Assembly (NCBI GenBank): GCA_964625865.1
Contig: CAZVEV010000129.1
Coordinates: 1 to 15,340 of the forward strand
DNA length: 15,340 bases
Source: CAZVEV01 sp964625865
Lineage (GTDB): Bacteria; Planctomycetota; Phycisphaerae; SM23-33
Direction of reading: 5' to 3'
Both the position numbers and the translations under genes were made by a program. This document shows, piece after piece, positions 1 through 6,545 of this stretch (position 1 is its first letter; each line of letters begins with the position of its first letter). Under the pieces are notes generated by a model that saw nothing but the letters and a program-made list of their open reading frames with translations, did not search any database and was not told the DNA's origin.

Positions 1-2
1 GC

Positions 3-83
3 AAGACCCCGACCGACCGAGAGAATGTGCTCAAGGCGTACTTCGGCAAGAACGTCCGGCCGAAGGCCGCCTCCGGGACGTGA
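3..83 (+). CDS. C-terminal fragment of an unrecognised gene
   Basis: An open frame enters from the left edge and stops at TGA 81-83. It encodes 26 residues beginning KTPTDRENVLKAYFGKN, with a believable mix of charged and aromatic residues. The other two plus frames give arginine- and proline-rich translations typical of GC-rich noncoding frames, so this is the likeliest real one. Too little is present to name a family, and a chance open frame of this length is possible. The next gene starts 164 nt downstream behind its own promoter, so they are probably separate units. Confidence 0.35.
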   Translation, partial: KTPTDRENVLKAYFGKNVRPKAASGT

Positions 84-175
84 GAAGATCCAGTGTCGCG
101 CCCGCAGATGCCCTTCCGTGAATAACACTCTACCGCACCGTCCAAGATCGCCGAGCGAAAGCCGGACGTGTTTAG

Positions 176-181
176 TATAAT
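176..181 (+). promoter_or_regulatory. candidate -10 box (TATAAT) for hicBA
   Basis: A perfect TATAAT stands out in this GC-rich sequence 66 nt upstream of the hicB start. No convincing -35 box lies 16-18 nt upstream (around 153-158) and there is no TG extension. Transcription would begin near 188, giving a leader of about 60 nt. Confidence 0.45.
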
Positions 182-247
182 GATGGTGTGCGCAACGTGC
201 GGTGCGGCATGTTGAGAACGAGTTGGCCTTTGTGGGAGAGTACCGTC

Positions 248-454
248 ATGCGTGAAGTCATGCTGTATCCTGGCGAGGACGGCTACTGGGTCGTCCAGTG
301 CCCGAGCCTGCCCGGTTGCATAAGCCAGGGCAAGACCAAGGGTGAGGCCATCGCGAACATACGCGAGGCGATTGCAGGCTGGATAGAGACGGCCCAGGCC
401 CACCATCAGGAGATCCCGGAAGAGACGTTCGATATCCAGGTGGTAGCGGTATGA
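248..454 (+). CDS. hicB: HicB family antitoxin
   Basis: This 68-residue protein is the small HicB type, which binds and neutralises the HicA mRNA interferase in the cytoplasm. The sequence shows the HicB core: a short first strand (MREVMLYPGEDGYWVVQ), the turn CPSLPGCISQG at residues 18-28, then a helix KGEAIANIREAI at 31-42. The fold is RNase H-like in the family but without catalytic use. The start at 248 has GGGAGAG at 234-240, a good ribosome binding site. The same frame is open upstream to a GTG at 188, but that would coincide with the predicted transcription start. No C-terminal DNA-binding domain is visible, so autoregulation may need another part or be weak. The stop overlaps the hicA start as ATGA, implying translational coupling. 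Confidence 0.88.
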   Translation: MREVMLYPGEDGYWVVQCPSLPGCISQGKTKGEAIANIREAIAGWIETAQAHHQEIPEETFDIQVVAV

Positions 455-672
455 GCAAACTGCCCGTCGTCTCCGGGCGAAAACTCGTTGCCGCCCTGGG
501 GAAAGTCGGATTTGCACTGGACCGCCAACGCGGCAGCCACATGATCCTCTTCCGCCCCGAACCGCCAACCACCCTCGTCGTGCCGGATCACCGAGAACTC
601 GACCGAGGAACACTCCGAGCGATCCTGCGGCAGGCCGACGTTACTCCCTCCCAACTCCGCGAGCTTCTGTAA
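451..672 (+). CDS. hicA: HicA family toxin (mRNA interferase)
   Basis: This 73-residue protein has the double-stranded-RNA-binding-like fold of HicA (YcfA family), toxins that cleave mRNA and stop translation until HicB binds. Diagnostic features are the N-terminal SGRKLVAALGKVGF helix (residues 8-21), the RQRGSHMIL strand containing the catalytic-type histidine (His30), the VVPDH motif at 43-47, and the C-terminal helix GTLRAILRQADV at 53-64. All expected motifs are intact and the length is typical. Its ATG lies inside the hicB stop (ATGA at 451-454). The antitoxin-first order is the reverse of E. coli hicAB but is common among short HicBA pairs. A cargo role or genomic stabilisation is possible; nothing nearby ties it to a mobile element. 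Confidence 0.88.
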   Translation: MSKLPVVSGRKLVAALGKVGFALDRQRGSHMILFRPEPPTTLVVPDHRELDRGTLRAILRQADVTPSQLRELL

Positions 673-740
673 GCCTGGAGCGACCGACCGGCTGCCACCC
701 GCCCATTACAACCGGGAGTGAAGCTGCCCACCTGAAACTT

Positions 741-779
741 CCTCGCGGATTTTCTGTTGGTTTTCGCCGCCTCGCGAGG
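741..779 (+). other. inverted repeat in the sigma-factor leader
   Basis: CCTCGCG at 741-747 can pair with CGCGAGG at 773-779 across a 25-nt T-rich loop, ending about 7 nt before the sigma gene's ribosome binding site. The right arm is itself a palindrome (CTCGCGAG, 771-778). It could be a leader hairpin or a protein-binding site; chance is not excluded. No convincing promoter was found between 673 and 800. Confidence 0.3.
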
Positions 780-800
780 ACTATAGGGTGAGGTCCGAGA

Positions 801-1331
801 ATGACTGAGACTGATCACAGGCTTTTTCTGAAGCATTTCCTGCCCGCCGAGGCGGTGTTGAAGGCCTACCTGCTGGCGGCTACGGGCGATATGCACGCGG
901 CCGACGACCTGCTGCAGGAGGTCTCCAGCGTGCTGTGGGAGAAGTTCGGCCAGTATGACCAGGACAGGGCGTTTCGGCCTTGGGCGATGGGCATTGCACG
1001 GCTGGAGGTCCTCAAGTGGCGCCAGTCGCTGGGGCGAAGCCGGGAAGTGCTGTCGGCGCAAGCCGTTGAGGCGCTGGCGGACACGGCGGCCGAGCACGCG
1101 GGAGACGCCGACGAGAGGCTCATCCACCTGCGGGAGTGCGTGGACGGACTGGCAGGCAAGACGCGCCGGTTAGTACAGTTGCGATTCGGGCGCGTGTGGC
1201 CGATTCGACAGATCGCAGAGCACCTCGGCAAGAGCGTGGCCGCTATCGAAATGGCGCTCGTTCGTGCCCGTCGTGCGTTGCGGGCGTGCATCGAAGGCAA
1301 GCTGTCGGGGACGAAGGGAGGCGGATCATGA
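801..1331 (+). CDS. ECF-type sigma-70 family RNA polymerase sigma factor
   Basis: This 176-residue protein has the two-domain layout of extracytoplasmic-function sigma factors, which direct RNA polymerase to a small target set when released by a partner. Region 2 spans about residues 13-76, with DDLLQEVSSVLWEKF (35-49) and the promoter-melting segment FRPWAMGIARLEVLKWR (58-74). Region 4 spans about 109-165, with the helix-turn-helix PIRQIAEHLGKSVAAIEMAL followed by RARRAL. It fits the Planctomycetes-expanded sigma group first noted in Rhodopirellula (TIGR02989-like). GGTGAGG at 787-793 precedes the ATG. The stop overlaps the next ATG (ATGA, 1328-1331), pairing it with the FecR-like protein, the expected membrane regulator. 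No long C-terminal extension is present. Confidence 0.92.
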   Translation: MTETDHRLFLKHFLPAEAVLKAYLLAATGDMHAADDLLQEVSSVLWEKFGQYDQDRAFRPWAMGIARLEVLKWRQSLGRSREVLSAQAVEALADTAAEHAGDADERLIHLRECVDGLAGKTRRLVQLRFGRVWPIRQIAEHLGKSVAAIEMALVRARRALRACIEGKLSGTKGGGS

Positions 1332-3253
1332 GCGACGGGCTCGACGTTCTGATCTGCCGCTACCTTGACGGCACGGCCGGGCCGGACGACGTGCAGTCCC
1401 TCGACCGTCTGTTGCAGGAAGACCCGGCGGCGCGGCGCGAGTTGCTCCTGACCGCAGCGATGGACTCCCAGCTCCGTGAGTGCCTCGCCGAAGGCGCCCT
1501 CCCGATCGACACGGGCAAGACCTCGCGTCGCCGGCGCCGTGCGGGTTGGCTGGCCGCCGCGGCCGTGCTGGCTGTCGCGGCGGGGCTGGCGCTGTGGATC
1601 GGACGATACCCCGCCCCGCAGGTCTCGGGCGCGTACCGTATCGCGGGTGGGGGCACGGTCGAGAGGGGGTCGCGGGTCATCGCCGAAGGCGGAACGGCCA
1701 CCGTGGCCCTGGGGGGCTACTGCAGCGTGAATCTCGATCCGGGCGGCGCCCTGGAAATCGCGGGCCACAAGCACGCCGAGGAAATCGTCCTGACCCGGGG
1801 CCGGGCCGTCTGCGAGGCTGACCGCGGAGTCGGCACGTTCGCGGTGCGAACCGACGTGGGAACCGTTTCGGTCACCGGCACGCGGTTTGCCGTGTCCCTC
1901 ATTGAACCGACAGGAGACAAAGACATGTTTGACAAGCGAATGGCTGTACGCGTGTTGGCCGGGGCCGTCCTGGTTAGCGGCGCCTGGGGTCAGATGGAAC
2001 TGCAGGCCAGCGAGGCGGCCACCGTGCCGCCCCCGGAGTCGTTCCTCCGTAAGATCGTCGCGGGTCTGGACGTGGAGGCGGGCCAGGCCAAGGCCCTGGA
2101 TCGGATGCTCTCGCACCAGCGGGTCGCGGCCTTCCGCGCCGAGTACCGAACCGCCGTGCGACGCCGCCTGTTCGACGTGGCCCACCGAACGCTCAGTTCG
2201 TCCATGCCGAAGATCATGCCCACCAAGGTCGCCCCCAAGATCCAGGCGATCCGCCGGAAGAGGCGCGCCGGCCCGCCGAGCGCCCGCGACCTGGTGCGCA
2301 TCCGCATGGCAATGCAGAAGCGCACCCGCGCGATCATGATGAAGGTGATCCACAAGACCGCGGACGACCTGGCCGACGAGGCCGCCGGCGACGACCGCCA
2401 CGCCGCGTGGCTGTTGTCGCGGAAGATCCGCGCCAAGCTGCCCGGGGCGAAGATCACGCTGCTGGATGCGGCGATCGACGACGCGGGCATCGCCGACGCC
2501 GAGCCGGTCTATCTCGCCAAGGCCAAGACCCGCGTCGCCGCGACCATCACCGCCTACGACCCCGACATCACGGGCATCATCGACCCGAAGACGGGGCAGG
2601 TGATCGTTGACGATGCGGAACTGGGCCTGCCGGCGGAGGACAGGGCCCTGACCGGTCGGGTGGCCGCGACAATGCGAGACGTGTTGGCGAAGGTGGACAT
2701 GCCCGACGCGACGAAGGCCAAGGTCGAAGCGATGCTGACGGACAAGGCCATCGAGGCCCAGCGCGGAGTGTATTGCATGGCCGCCCGCACGCGGCTGTTT
2801 GCCGCGGCGCGGACGAAGCAGCAGGCCGCCCTGCCGGAGAAGATGCCCGGCAAGGTGCAGGCGAAGGTGATGGCCATTCGCACGCGTCTGAAGCTGGGCG
2901 GCCCGCCGCCGAAGACCGACATCGCGCGCATTCAGCGTGCGGCGATGAAGCGGACGCGAGCGGTGATGATGCAGAGCCTTCACGCGACGGCCGACGCGGT
3001 GGCCGTGGAGGCAGCCGGGGACGAGAAGCTGGTGGCGGCCAGCCTGGCGGCGAAGATCCGCACGAAGCTGCCCCCCGAGACGCACGAGACCTTCGCCGCC
3101 GCGCTGAAGACCGCCGACATCACGGGCGATGAGTCAGCTTTCGTGGCCCGCGTGCGGAAGCGAATAGACGCCACCATCGACAGCTACGACCCCGACATCA
3201 CCGGTTTCGTGGATCCGAGCACGGGCAAGGTCATCGTCACGGATGACGAGTAA
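1328..3253 (+). CDS. FecR-domain membrane partner of the sigma factor, with duplicated unknown C-terminal domain
   Basis: This 641-residue protein starts at the ATG overlapping the sigma stop. Residues 1-52 are a helical cytoplasmic segment of the planctomycete anti-sigma/FecR type (CRYLDGTAGPDDVQSLDRLL, then EDPAARRELL). A basic stretch SRRRRR (66-71) precedes one transmembrane helix at about 73-92. Residues 105-232 form a FecR-like domain, with VGTVSVTGTRFAVSL (177-191) and VRVLAGAVLVSG (207-218). Residues 240-640 hold two copies of an unrecognised, mostly helical, basic and Met-rich domain. Copy 1 (about 240-430) and copy 2 (about 450-640) share landmarks exactly 210 residues apart: KRTRA-MM at 331/541, EAAGD at 351/561, YDPDITG at 410/620. 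By topology this tail should lie outside the cytoplasmic membrane. The FecR role is an inference from synteny and domain; the tail's function is unknown. Confidence 0.85.
   Translation: MSDGLDVLICRYLDGTAGPDDVQSLDRLLQEDPAARRELLLTAAMDSQLRECLAEGALPIDTGKTSRRRRRAGWLAAAAVLAVAAGLALWIGRYPAPQVSGAYRIAGGGTVERGSRVIAEGGTATVALGGYCSVNLDPGGALEIAGHKHAEEIVLTRGRAVCEADRGVGTFAVRTDVGTVSVTGTRFAVSLIEPTGDKDMFDKRMAVRVLAGAVLVSGAWGQMELQASEAATVPPPESFLRKIVAGLDVEAGQAKALDRMLSHQRVAAFRAEYRTAVRRRLFDVAHRTLSSSMPKIMPTKVAPKIQAIRRKRRAGPPSARDLVRIRMAMQKRTRAIMMKVIHKTADDLADEAAGDDRHAAWLLSRKIRAKLPGAKITLLDAAIDDAGIADAEPVYLAKAKTRVAATITAYDPDITGIIDPKTGQVIVDDAELGLPAEDRALTGRVAATMRDVLAKVDMPDATKAKVEAMLTDKAIEAQRGVYCMAARTRLFAAARTKQQAALPEKMPGKVQAKVMAIRTRLKLGGPPPKTDIARIQRAAMKRTRAVMMQSLHATADAVAVEAAGDEKLVAASLAAKIRTKLPPETHETFAAALKTADITGDESAFVARVRKRIDATIDSYDPDITGFVDPSTGKVIVTDDE
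2045..3250 (+). repeat. two tandem copies of a 630-bp coding unit in the FecR-like gene
   Basis: The C-terminal domain is duplicated at a spacing of 210 codons (630 nt). Landmarks are the KRTRA codons at 2318 and 2948 and the YDPDITG codons at 2555 and 3185. The register holds without gaps from the MP motif (residues 293/503) to the end. Protein similarity is obvious while the DNA has diverged, so the duplication is old. Confidence 0.8.
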
Positions 3254-3267
3254 CAGGCAGGTGAACC

Positions 3268-5262
3268 GTGGGCACTGAGCAGAAGATGGGGACTGGCTCC
3301 GAAGCGAAGCGAAGGTGCCTGTACCCACTTTCTGCGGGGCCGGGCGCCCGCACGCAGACGGAAATGGGGACAGGCACCTGCGCTTCGCTCCGGAGCCAGT
3401 CCCCATCTCCGAGCCAGTCCCTCTGGGCCCGCATCGGGCAGGTCCCGCTGAAGCTCCTGGCCTTCTTCGTCATCCTCGAGCCGATCTGGATGCTCCTGCC
3501 CTTTGCGGGCTTCCTGTACGGTTCGGGCCTGCGGATCCAGGTTCTGGCGCGTCACCCGGAGACAGCGTGGCTGACGCACTTCGTCCTGCCCGTGCTGACG
3601 CTCGGTCCGACCGGGCCGATCATGGTCGTGGTGGGGTTCGCGATCTTCCTGGTCGGGGCCGGCCAGATCTACTGGGCCAAGTTCCGAAAGAGCGGCATGG
3701 TCACTGGCGGGCTGTACCGCTGGGTGCGACATCCGCAGTACACGGCACTGACGCTGTTCGGAATGGGATTGCTGCTGGCCTGGGGGCGGGCAATCATGTT
3801 CCTGGCGTTCTTCGGCATGATGTTCCTGTACTACTACCTGGCCGGGAGCGAGCAGCGCAAGTGCGAAGCGCTGTTCGGCGAGCCGTACGCCGCCTACTGC
3901 AAACGAACGGCGTTCTGCATCCCGGGCGACCGCGCGATCGCCCGCCTCTGGGCGAAGATCCCCCCCCTGCCCCTGCCGGCCCCGCTGCGCGTGATGGTCT
4001 CGCTGGCGCTGACGGCCGCGATAGCGCTGGGCCTGATGTGGATGATCATCGCCATCCGGACGCACACCCGAACCGTGCCGTTCATGACGACAACCGTGGA
4101 GTTCGGCCCGCCGCCGGCCTGGGCGACGGGCGGACCCGACCTGCGCGAGGGGCGCCGCGCCGGCGTGCCCTTCGTGACGGCCGACAGGATTCTCGTGGTT
4201 CGCGGCCCATGGCGCAACGCCGCCGCCCCCGGCTTCGCCGAAACGGTGCTCCGTCGCACGCTGGCCTCGCCCGCGCTGGACGAGTTCCTCGAGTTCCTCG
4301 ACGACCCGGCCGGCGACGCGGCCATCGTGTTCTGCGCCCCGCTGACCCCGCCGGCCGGCGACGCCAAACCGGGCCAGCGTTTCATGCCGACCGACTCACT
4401 CCGACGCGGCCCGATGCCCGACCCCGACGGGCCCGACCGCGCCAGGCTGCTCGTGATGCGATGCACGCTGGCGCCGGGCGCGTCGATCATCGATGCGATA
4501 GCCGACAAGTCCAAACGCACCGTCCGAAGCATGTGCGTGGCACGGATCGACCTGGCCGCCGACGACGACGACGATATCGTCCCTGAGGACGAGGAACCGG
4601 GAACCACCGGGCCGGGCTTCAGCGGGGGCGAGGATCGCTGGGACCACGTGATGAGCCAACTCGCCCAGCGCGAGGCCCTGCTGCCCAAGCCCCCCGACAC
4701 CCCTATCCGCCCCGTACCGCGTCCCAGCAAAGCAACGGAACTGATTCTCGTCCAGGCGCCCATCCTCCGGACGCGCATCCAGCCCGCCGACTGGTTCGGG
4801 CGCCGCAGCAGCGGCGAGACGTCCGGCAAGCCGGCCGAGAACCACTTCGCACGGGACATCCTCAACCGGCTGGCCGCCTCGGAATCGTTCCAGCGGCGCC
4901 TCCGCGCGTTCGGCGCCGGCGGCCACATCGTGCCCATCGTCTTCCCCCGACCCGGACCCAACTGGTATCGCCAGCACAACGTGCGCTACGAGCAGGCCGA
5001 AGACGGCCGATGGGTCAGCCACGGGGCCAAGCCGCAGATCAGCACGTTCGTCATGCTCGTGCGTCGCCAGCCCGAAACCGACCAGACCGCCCTGTTTGCC
5101 GAATCGCAGCGCGACCGGCGCGAGATCCTCGGCGCGTTCATCGCCGAACTCGACTTCGGTCTCGTCGATGAAGACGACGCCGACCCCGTTCACGAGATCG
5201 TCATCATCGGCCCCCGCCGCGACCTGGAGGAACGCTGGGACTTCTTCCTCAGCGGCCTGTAG
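3268..5262 (+). CDS. isoprenylcysteine carboxyl methyltransferase-like membrane protein with large unknown C-terminal region
   Basis: Counted from GTG 3268 the protein has 664 residues. Residues 60-220 match the ICMT/PEMT-like membrane methyltransferase family: hydrophobic helices at about 60-84, 105-135 and 161-190, the signature GGLYRWVRHPQYTALTLFG (147-165), then SEQRKCEALFGEPYAAYCKR (194-213), whose E-x(9)-Y-x(2)-Y spacing is typical. A further helix lies at about 241-263. Residues 265-664 (about 400) are soluble-looking and unrecognised, with an acidic run AADDDDDIVPEDEEPG (430-445). The family methylates lipid-linked or other membrane substrates with S-adenosylmethionine; the substrate here is unknown. 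It lies 14 nt after the FecR-like gene, so probably one operon. Its first 51 residues are read through a palindromic repeat, and no standard start occurs between codons 34 and 74, so the start is uncertain. Confidence 0.7.
   Translation: MGTEQKMGTGSEAKRRCLYPLSAGPGARTQTEMGTGTCASLRSQSPSPSQSLWARIGQVPLKLLAFFVILEPIWMLLPFAGFLYGSGLRIQVLARHPETAWLTHFVLPVLTLGPTGPIMVVVGFAIFLVGAGQIYWAKFRKSGMVTGGLYRWVRHPQYTALTLFGMGLLLAWGRAIMFLAFFGMMFLYYYLAGSEQRKCEALFGEPYAAYCKRTAFCIPGDRAIARLWAKIPPLPLPAPLRVMVSLALTAAIALGLMWMIIAIRTHTRTVPFMTTTVEFGPPPAWATGGPDLREGRRAGVPFVTADRILVVRGPWRNAAAPGFAETVLRRTLASPALDEFLEFLDDPAGDAAIVFCAPLTPPAGDAKPGQRFMPTDSLRRGPMPDPDGPDRARLLVMRCTLAPGASIIDAIADKSKRTVRSMCVARIDLAADDDDDIVPEDEEPGTTGPGFSGGEDRWDHVMSQLAQREALLPKPPDTPIRPVPRPSKATELILVQAPILRTRIQPADWFGRRSSGETSGKPAENHFARDILNRLAASESFQRRLRAFGAGGHIVPIVFPRPGPNWYRQHNVRYEQAEDGRWVSHGAKPQISTFVMLVRRQPETDQTALFAESQRDRREILGAFIAELDFGLVDEDDADPVHEIVIIGPRRDLEERWDFFLSGL
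3284..3408. repeat. long inverted repeat (REP/MITE-like) within the start of the methyltransferase-like gene
   Basis: Left arm 3284-3328 and right arm 3364-3408 are reverse complements over about 45 nt with only a few mismatches, separated by a 35-nt GC-rich loop. Outer ends read AGATGGGGACTGGCTCC and, on the other strand, the same. Inner segments carry GGTGCCTGT next to CCC. A partial extra copy (GAGCCAGTCCC) follows at 3411-3421. The symmetric, non-codon-like structure resembles dispersed intergenic palindromes of planctomycete genomes (recollection, not searched). No transposase is present. Confidence 0.75.
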
Positions 5263-5306
5263 GACGCGGGGCTCGTTGTGTGCTGAGAGGATTGGAGTTC
5301 CGTTCC

Positions 5307-5327
5307 GCGTGCAACGAAGTTGCACGC
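5307..5327. terminator. perfect hairpin between convergent genes
   Basis: GCGTGCAAC and GTTGCACGC form a perfect 9-bp stem around a GAA loop. It sits in the 88-nt gap where the methyltransferase-like gene (stop 5262) and the minus-strand Kelch-like gene (stop 5351) converge, so it could serve both strands. There is no T-run on either side, so termination is inferred from position; it may instead be a copy of a dispersed repeat. Confidence 0.5.
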
Positions 5328-5350
5328 CCTACCCGGTCAGAGCGATTCTG

Positions 5351-6535
5351 CTATGGCCTCTTCGGCAAGGCAGGATGGTTCTTCCCCTCGGGGACGTATC
5401 TGAACTTGAAGCAGTCCAACTGGTAGTTCATCGCGACGAGGTCCAGTTTGGGATCGTACTGGCAGTAGCCGTTGACCAGCTTGATGTCCCCGCCCCTGAT
5501 CGGCGTCCACGTCTTGGCCTCGACGTTGTAGACCACCGTGTCGTTGCCCGTCGGTCCGCTGACCAGATAGACGTCATGCTTCGAGATGTAGCAGACGCCC
5601 TTCATGCGGAGTCGCCCGTCAACGGGCTTGCCCGCCTTCTTCATCTGCTGGATCTCGCGCCTGGAGGGGATGGGCATTGGGTAGCAGTTCGGCAGGGCGG
5701 CGAAGGACCGGGTCCCGGGGTCAAACGTGCACAGCCTCGGGCCCAGGCGGAAGACCCACAGCGACCGTTTGGAATCCCAGGTCGACCGGGCGTTGTAGAG
5801 GCTCATGGGGCAGGCGTTAGCCAGGGCGAGCTGCTTCCACGTGTTCGTCTTGAGATCGAACTCGGCGTAGCGATGGCCATGGTCGTTGAGGAACAGCAGC
5901 TTGCCGCCCTCGGCCCAGTACTGCAGATGGCTCTCGTATGGTGAACATCTGAACAGCTTCCAGACGCTGTCCTCGATGCACGTCCAGCGCCCGGTCTTGA
6001 ATGCGTACTTCCACGTCCGCCCGCCGTCCTTCTTCAGTTCGGCCTTGGCGACGGGGTCCACCCCGCGGCCCCACATGCGTGTGTAGGCGCCGAGCATCAT
6101 GTACATGGTATCGGTGTCGGGCACGTAGCAGATACCGTCGTAGGTGTGTCGGGGCGACGGCGTGGCGTGCTGCCTGAACGCGGGCAGGAGCTTGCCGTGC
6201 CCGTACGATCCGCCGCCCCAGTTGGCGATATCGATGACCTTCGCCGTGTCTCTCGCCAGGTCCCACTCGACGCTGGCGTTGGTGTAGAAGCCCGGGCTGT
6301 AACCGGCGGATTTGGACCTGACGCCGGTGCGGATGATGATCGAACCGGTCTTCGAGCGGTAGACGCTGTCGGAGTAGCCGTCGGTGGTGGACCAGGCGGC
6401 GTCCTTGATCTCGGCAGGCAGGGCCTGCTTCCAGTCGATGGACGCCTTGACCCACGCATTGGCTGGAGGCTGACCGGCCCAGAGACGCCCAGCGCACGTG
6501 ACGATCAGCAGCGTTGATATCGCGAGTCTGGTCAT
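5351..6535 (-). CDS. secreted Kelch-like beta-propeller protein
   Basis: This 394-residue protein starts at 6535 with a clear signal peptide, MTRLAISTLLIVTCAGRLWA, cleaved near residue 20. Upstream in-frame starts would bury that signal and overlap the preceding gene. The mature part shows recurrent blades in which an aromatic, hydrophobic strand is followed by a D/T-x-W turn: SPRHTYDGICYVPDTDTMYM (127-146), LKTNTWKQL (228-236), WDSKRSLWVF with FDPGTRSFAAL (253-281), and VCYISKHDVYLVSG with VEAKTWTPI (314-346). This fits Kelch/galactose-oxidase-like propellers, probably 5-6 blades, exported beyond the inner membrane. No catalytic residues of an oxidase can be assigned. It lies 10 nt after the coiled-coil gene stop, so the two are likely cotranscribed. 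The ribosome binding site is weak, consistent with coupling. Confidence 0.72.
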   Translation of the reverse strand: MTRLAISTLLIVTCAGRLWAGQPPANAWVKASIDWKQALPAEIKDAAWSTTDGYSDSVYRSKTGSIIIRTGVRSKSAGYSPGFYTNASVEWDLARDTAKVIDIANWGGGSYGHGKLLPAFRQHATPSPRHTYDGICYVPDTDTMYMMLGAYTRMWGRGVDPVAKAELKKDGGRTWKYAFKTGRWTCIEDSVWKLFRCSPYESHLQYWAEGGKLLFLNDHGHRYAEFDLKTNTWKQLALANACPMSLYNARSTWDSKRSLWVFRLGPRLCTFDPGTRSFAALPNCYPMPIPSRREIQQMKKAGKPVDGRLRMKGVCYISKHDVYLVSGPTGNDTVVYNVEAKTWTPIRGGDIKLVNGYCQYDPKLDLVAMNYQLDCFKFRYVPEGKNHPALPKRP

Positions 6536-6545
6536 GTTCGCCCAA

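Noticed and set aside
188..247. HicB start at GTG 188
   Set aside because: It coincides with the predicted transcription start, lacks a ribosome binding site, and adds residues absent from typical HicB proteins.
757..787. TTGGTT and TATAGG as promoter of the sigma gene
   Set aside because: The spacing is 19 nt, and the transcript would begin after the ribosome binding site of the gene.
866..3085. Long minus-strand open frame of 739 codons
   Set aside because: It lies opposite the sigma and FecR-like genes, is very rich in Arg, His and Gly, and has no domain; it is a GC-rich shadow.
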